A stretch of DNA of 7,574 nt from CAZFDT01 sp964518335 (GTDB lineage: Bacteria > Planctomycetota > Phycisphaerae > Phycisphaerales > Phycisphaeraceae): NCBI GenBank assembly GCA_964518335.1, contig CAZFDT010000132.1:1-7574 (forward strand). Direction: 5' to 3'. Under the pieces are notes generated by a model. It was not told the origin of the DNA. It made no database searches and saw only the letters and a program-made list of their open reading frames with translations. Every line of letters begins with the position of its first letter. The stretch's first letter is position 1. Shown here piece after piece: positions 6,607 to 7,574 of the stretch. The position numbers and the translations under genes are program-made.

Positions 6607-6613
6607 CAGTCCT

Positions 6614-7574
6614 ATGTACCGTCATCTCCTGGTGCCGCTCGACGGCTCGGAACTGGCGACGACGCTGGTGAGCCAGGCAGTCGATTTCGCATGTGCGCTG
6701 GGCGCGCGCATCACCTTCTTCACGATGCGTGAAGACTACGCCTCGAGCGGGGAGGGCGCGCTGGTGCGTGCGGTGTCGCCCGATGACTTTGCGGAGCTCG
6801 CCGCTGGCGACGCCCATGCCATCCTCGCCAAGGCGACCGCGGCGGCGCACGCCTCCAAGCTGGACTGCTCGGCGGTCGTTCGTACCGGACGTCATCCGCA
6901 CGAGGAGATCCTCAACGTGGCGCGTGAAGCGGGGTGCGACCTGATCTACATGGCCTCGCACGGGCGCCGGGGGCTCAAGGCCCTGCTACCCGGCTCGCAG
7001 ACACAGCGGGTGCTGGCGCACTCCACGCTTCCGGTGCTGGTCGCCACGGTGGAGACCAACAGCACACATGAGGCCAGTGCCGCAGCGATCGCAATCATCA
7101 AGGACGAACACCGCTCGATCGCGGCAGTGACCAGAGGGATGCGTCAGGTCGCGGCGCGCCTGCGCGCTGGCGAGGCTGGGGATCTCGACTTCCTGGAGTC
7201 GATGCTGCGCTATATCCGCGATTTCCCCGATGCGCTCCACCATCCGAAGGAGGAGCGCTACCTCTTCGAGAGGCTGTCGCGGCGCACGCACGAAGCGGAT
7301 GAACTGATCGCCGACCTGACACAGGAGCATCGTGAGGGGGAGGCGCTGCTGGGCGCGATCGCGGTGGCCGTGGCGAGATGCCGCGAAGTTGCGCACCCCG
7401 CCGCTTCGAGCGCGGAACCGCGTGCGCTGGGGGACCTCATCGACCAGTTCGTCGACGGCCAGTGGCGTCACCTGGCGACGGAGGAAAAGCTGATTTTGCC
7501 TGCCGCCCAGCGCCACCTCACCGCAGCGGACTGGAGCGAAATCGAGGCGGCCTTCCGCGCCAATGACGGGTTTG
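6614..7574 (+). CDS. Universal stress protein fused to a hemerythrin/HHE domain (3' truncated by window)
   Basis: An open frame of 320 complete codons with no stop before the window ends. Residues 1-146 are a UspA domain: first strand MYRHLLVPLDGSELA with the nucleotide-contact Asp10, and the phosphate loop SHGRRGLKALLPGS (115-128), a G-x2-G-x6-G-S pattern that marks ATP-binding members. After a short linker, residues about 155-300 are a hemerythrin HHE-type four-helix bundle with likely diiron ligands His166 (KDEHRSI), His210 and Glu214 (HHPKEE), His239 (QEHRE), and His286 and Glu290 (RHLATEE), in the order and spacing of the family. The domain ends near LILPAAQRHL, so the visible part is probably almost complete. 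A cytoplasmic sensor or store linking O2/NO/redox state to nucleotide binding is inferred; the role is unproven. It is separated from the catabolic genes by 161 bases, so it is likely its own transcript. Confidence 0.9.
   Translation, partial: MYRHLLVPLDGSELATTLVSQAVDFACALGARITFFTMREDYASSGEGALVRAVSPDDFAELAAGDAHAILAKATAAAHASKLDCSAVVRTGRHPHEEILNVAREAGCDLIYMASHGRRGLKALLPGSQTQRVLAHSTLPVLVATVETNSTHEASAAAIAIIKDEHRSIAAVTRGMRQVAARLRAGEAGDLDFLESMLRYIRDFPDALHHPKEERYLFERLSRRTHEADELIADLTQEHREGEALLGAIAVAVARCREVAHPAASSAEPRALGDLIDQFVDGQWRHLATEEKLILPAAQRHLTAADWSEIEAAFRANDGF

Larger units (their letters stand above)
6453..6613 (+). other. 161-base intergenic gap with repeated symmetric elements
   Basis: This gap separates the catabolic genes from the stress protein gene. 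It holds a near-palindrome GCAGG-G-CCTGC (6471-6481), a perfect 12-base palindrome (6500-6511), a hairpin (6521-6540) and a nine-base direct repeat CTGCAAGGC (6455-6463 and 6527-6535). No coding sequence and no convincing sigma-70 or sigma-54 promoter is visible. A promoter for the downstream gene probably lies here, since the catabolic operon seems to end at 6452. Confidence 0.5.

Noticed and set aside
1..7574. CRISPR arrays, insertion sequences, tRNA or rRNA genes, attachment sites
   Set aside because: No spaced repeats, transposase, terminal inverted repeats or structural RNA signatures were seen; the region reads as ordinary chromosomal operon sequence.

Overview
The window is a GC-rich stretch coding entirely on the + strand. 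Codon third positions are strongly G/C. The gene content (Rieske oxygenase, RND/MMPL permease, stress protein fused to a hemerythrin domain) suggests a metabolically versatile betaproteobacterium such as a Thauera/Azoarcus-type Rhodocyclales member. That placement is inference from style and context; there is no rRNA or other marker gene to fix it.

Layout. Positions 1-243 hold the 3' end of a gene cut by the window edge. Its best reading frame appears to switch near base 60-75, so it may be frameshifted. Its stop overlaps the start of a 12-TM RND/MMPL permease (240-2738). Directly behind come a Rieske-type ring-hydroxylating oxygenase large subunit (2751-4136), its small subunit (4133-4663), a [3Fe-4S]-type ferredoxin (4690-4902), a 179-aa single-unit VOC protein (4924-5463) and a 318-aa two-domain type I extradiol dioxygenase-like protein (5496-6452). 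Gaps are 32 bases or fewer, two junctions overlap as ATGA, and most genes have a clear Shine-Dalgarno. This looks like one transcript from at least the permease to the extradiol enzyme.

After a 161-base gap with a GC-rich hairpin and other symmetric sequences, a separate gene starts at 6614 and runs off the window. It encodes a universal stress protein domain followed by a hemerythrin/HHE diiron domain.

How the genes may work together. The oxygenase with its own ferredoxin would dihydroxylate an aromatic or polycyclic substrate. The extradiol-like enzyme keeps the 2-His-1-Glu iron triad and could open the resulting catechol. The smaller VOC protein has a glyoxalase-I-like metal set (Gln, Glu, His, Glu) and could isomerise or cleave an intermediate. 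The permease would move the substrate or a product across the inner membrane. No ferredoxin reductase, dihydrodiol dehydrogenase, ring-cleavage hydrolase or regulator lies in the window, so these must be elsewhere or the chemistry differs from a standard dihydrodiol pathway. The substrate cannot be read from the sequence. The most notable points are this compact oxygenase + ferredoxin + double-VOC unit, a second-shell change in the extradiol active site, and the stress protein-hemerythrin fusion.
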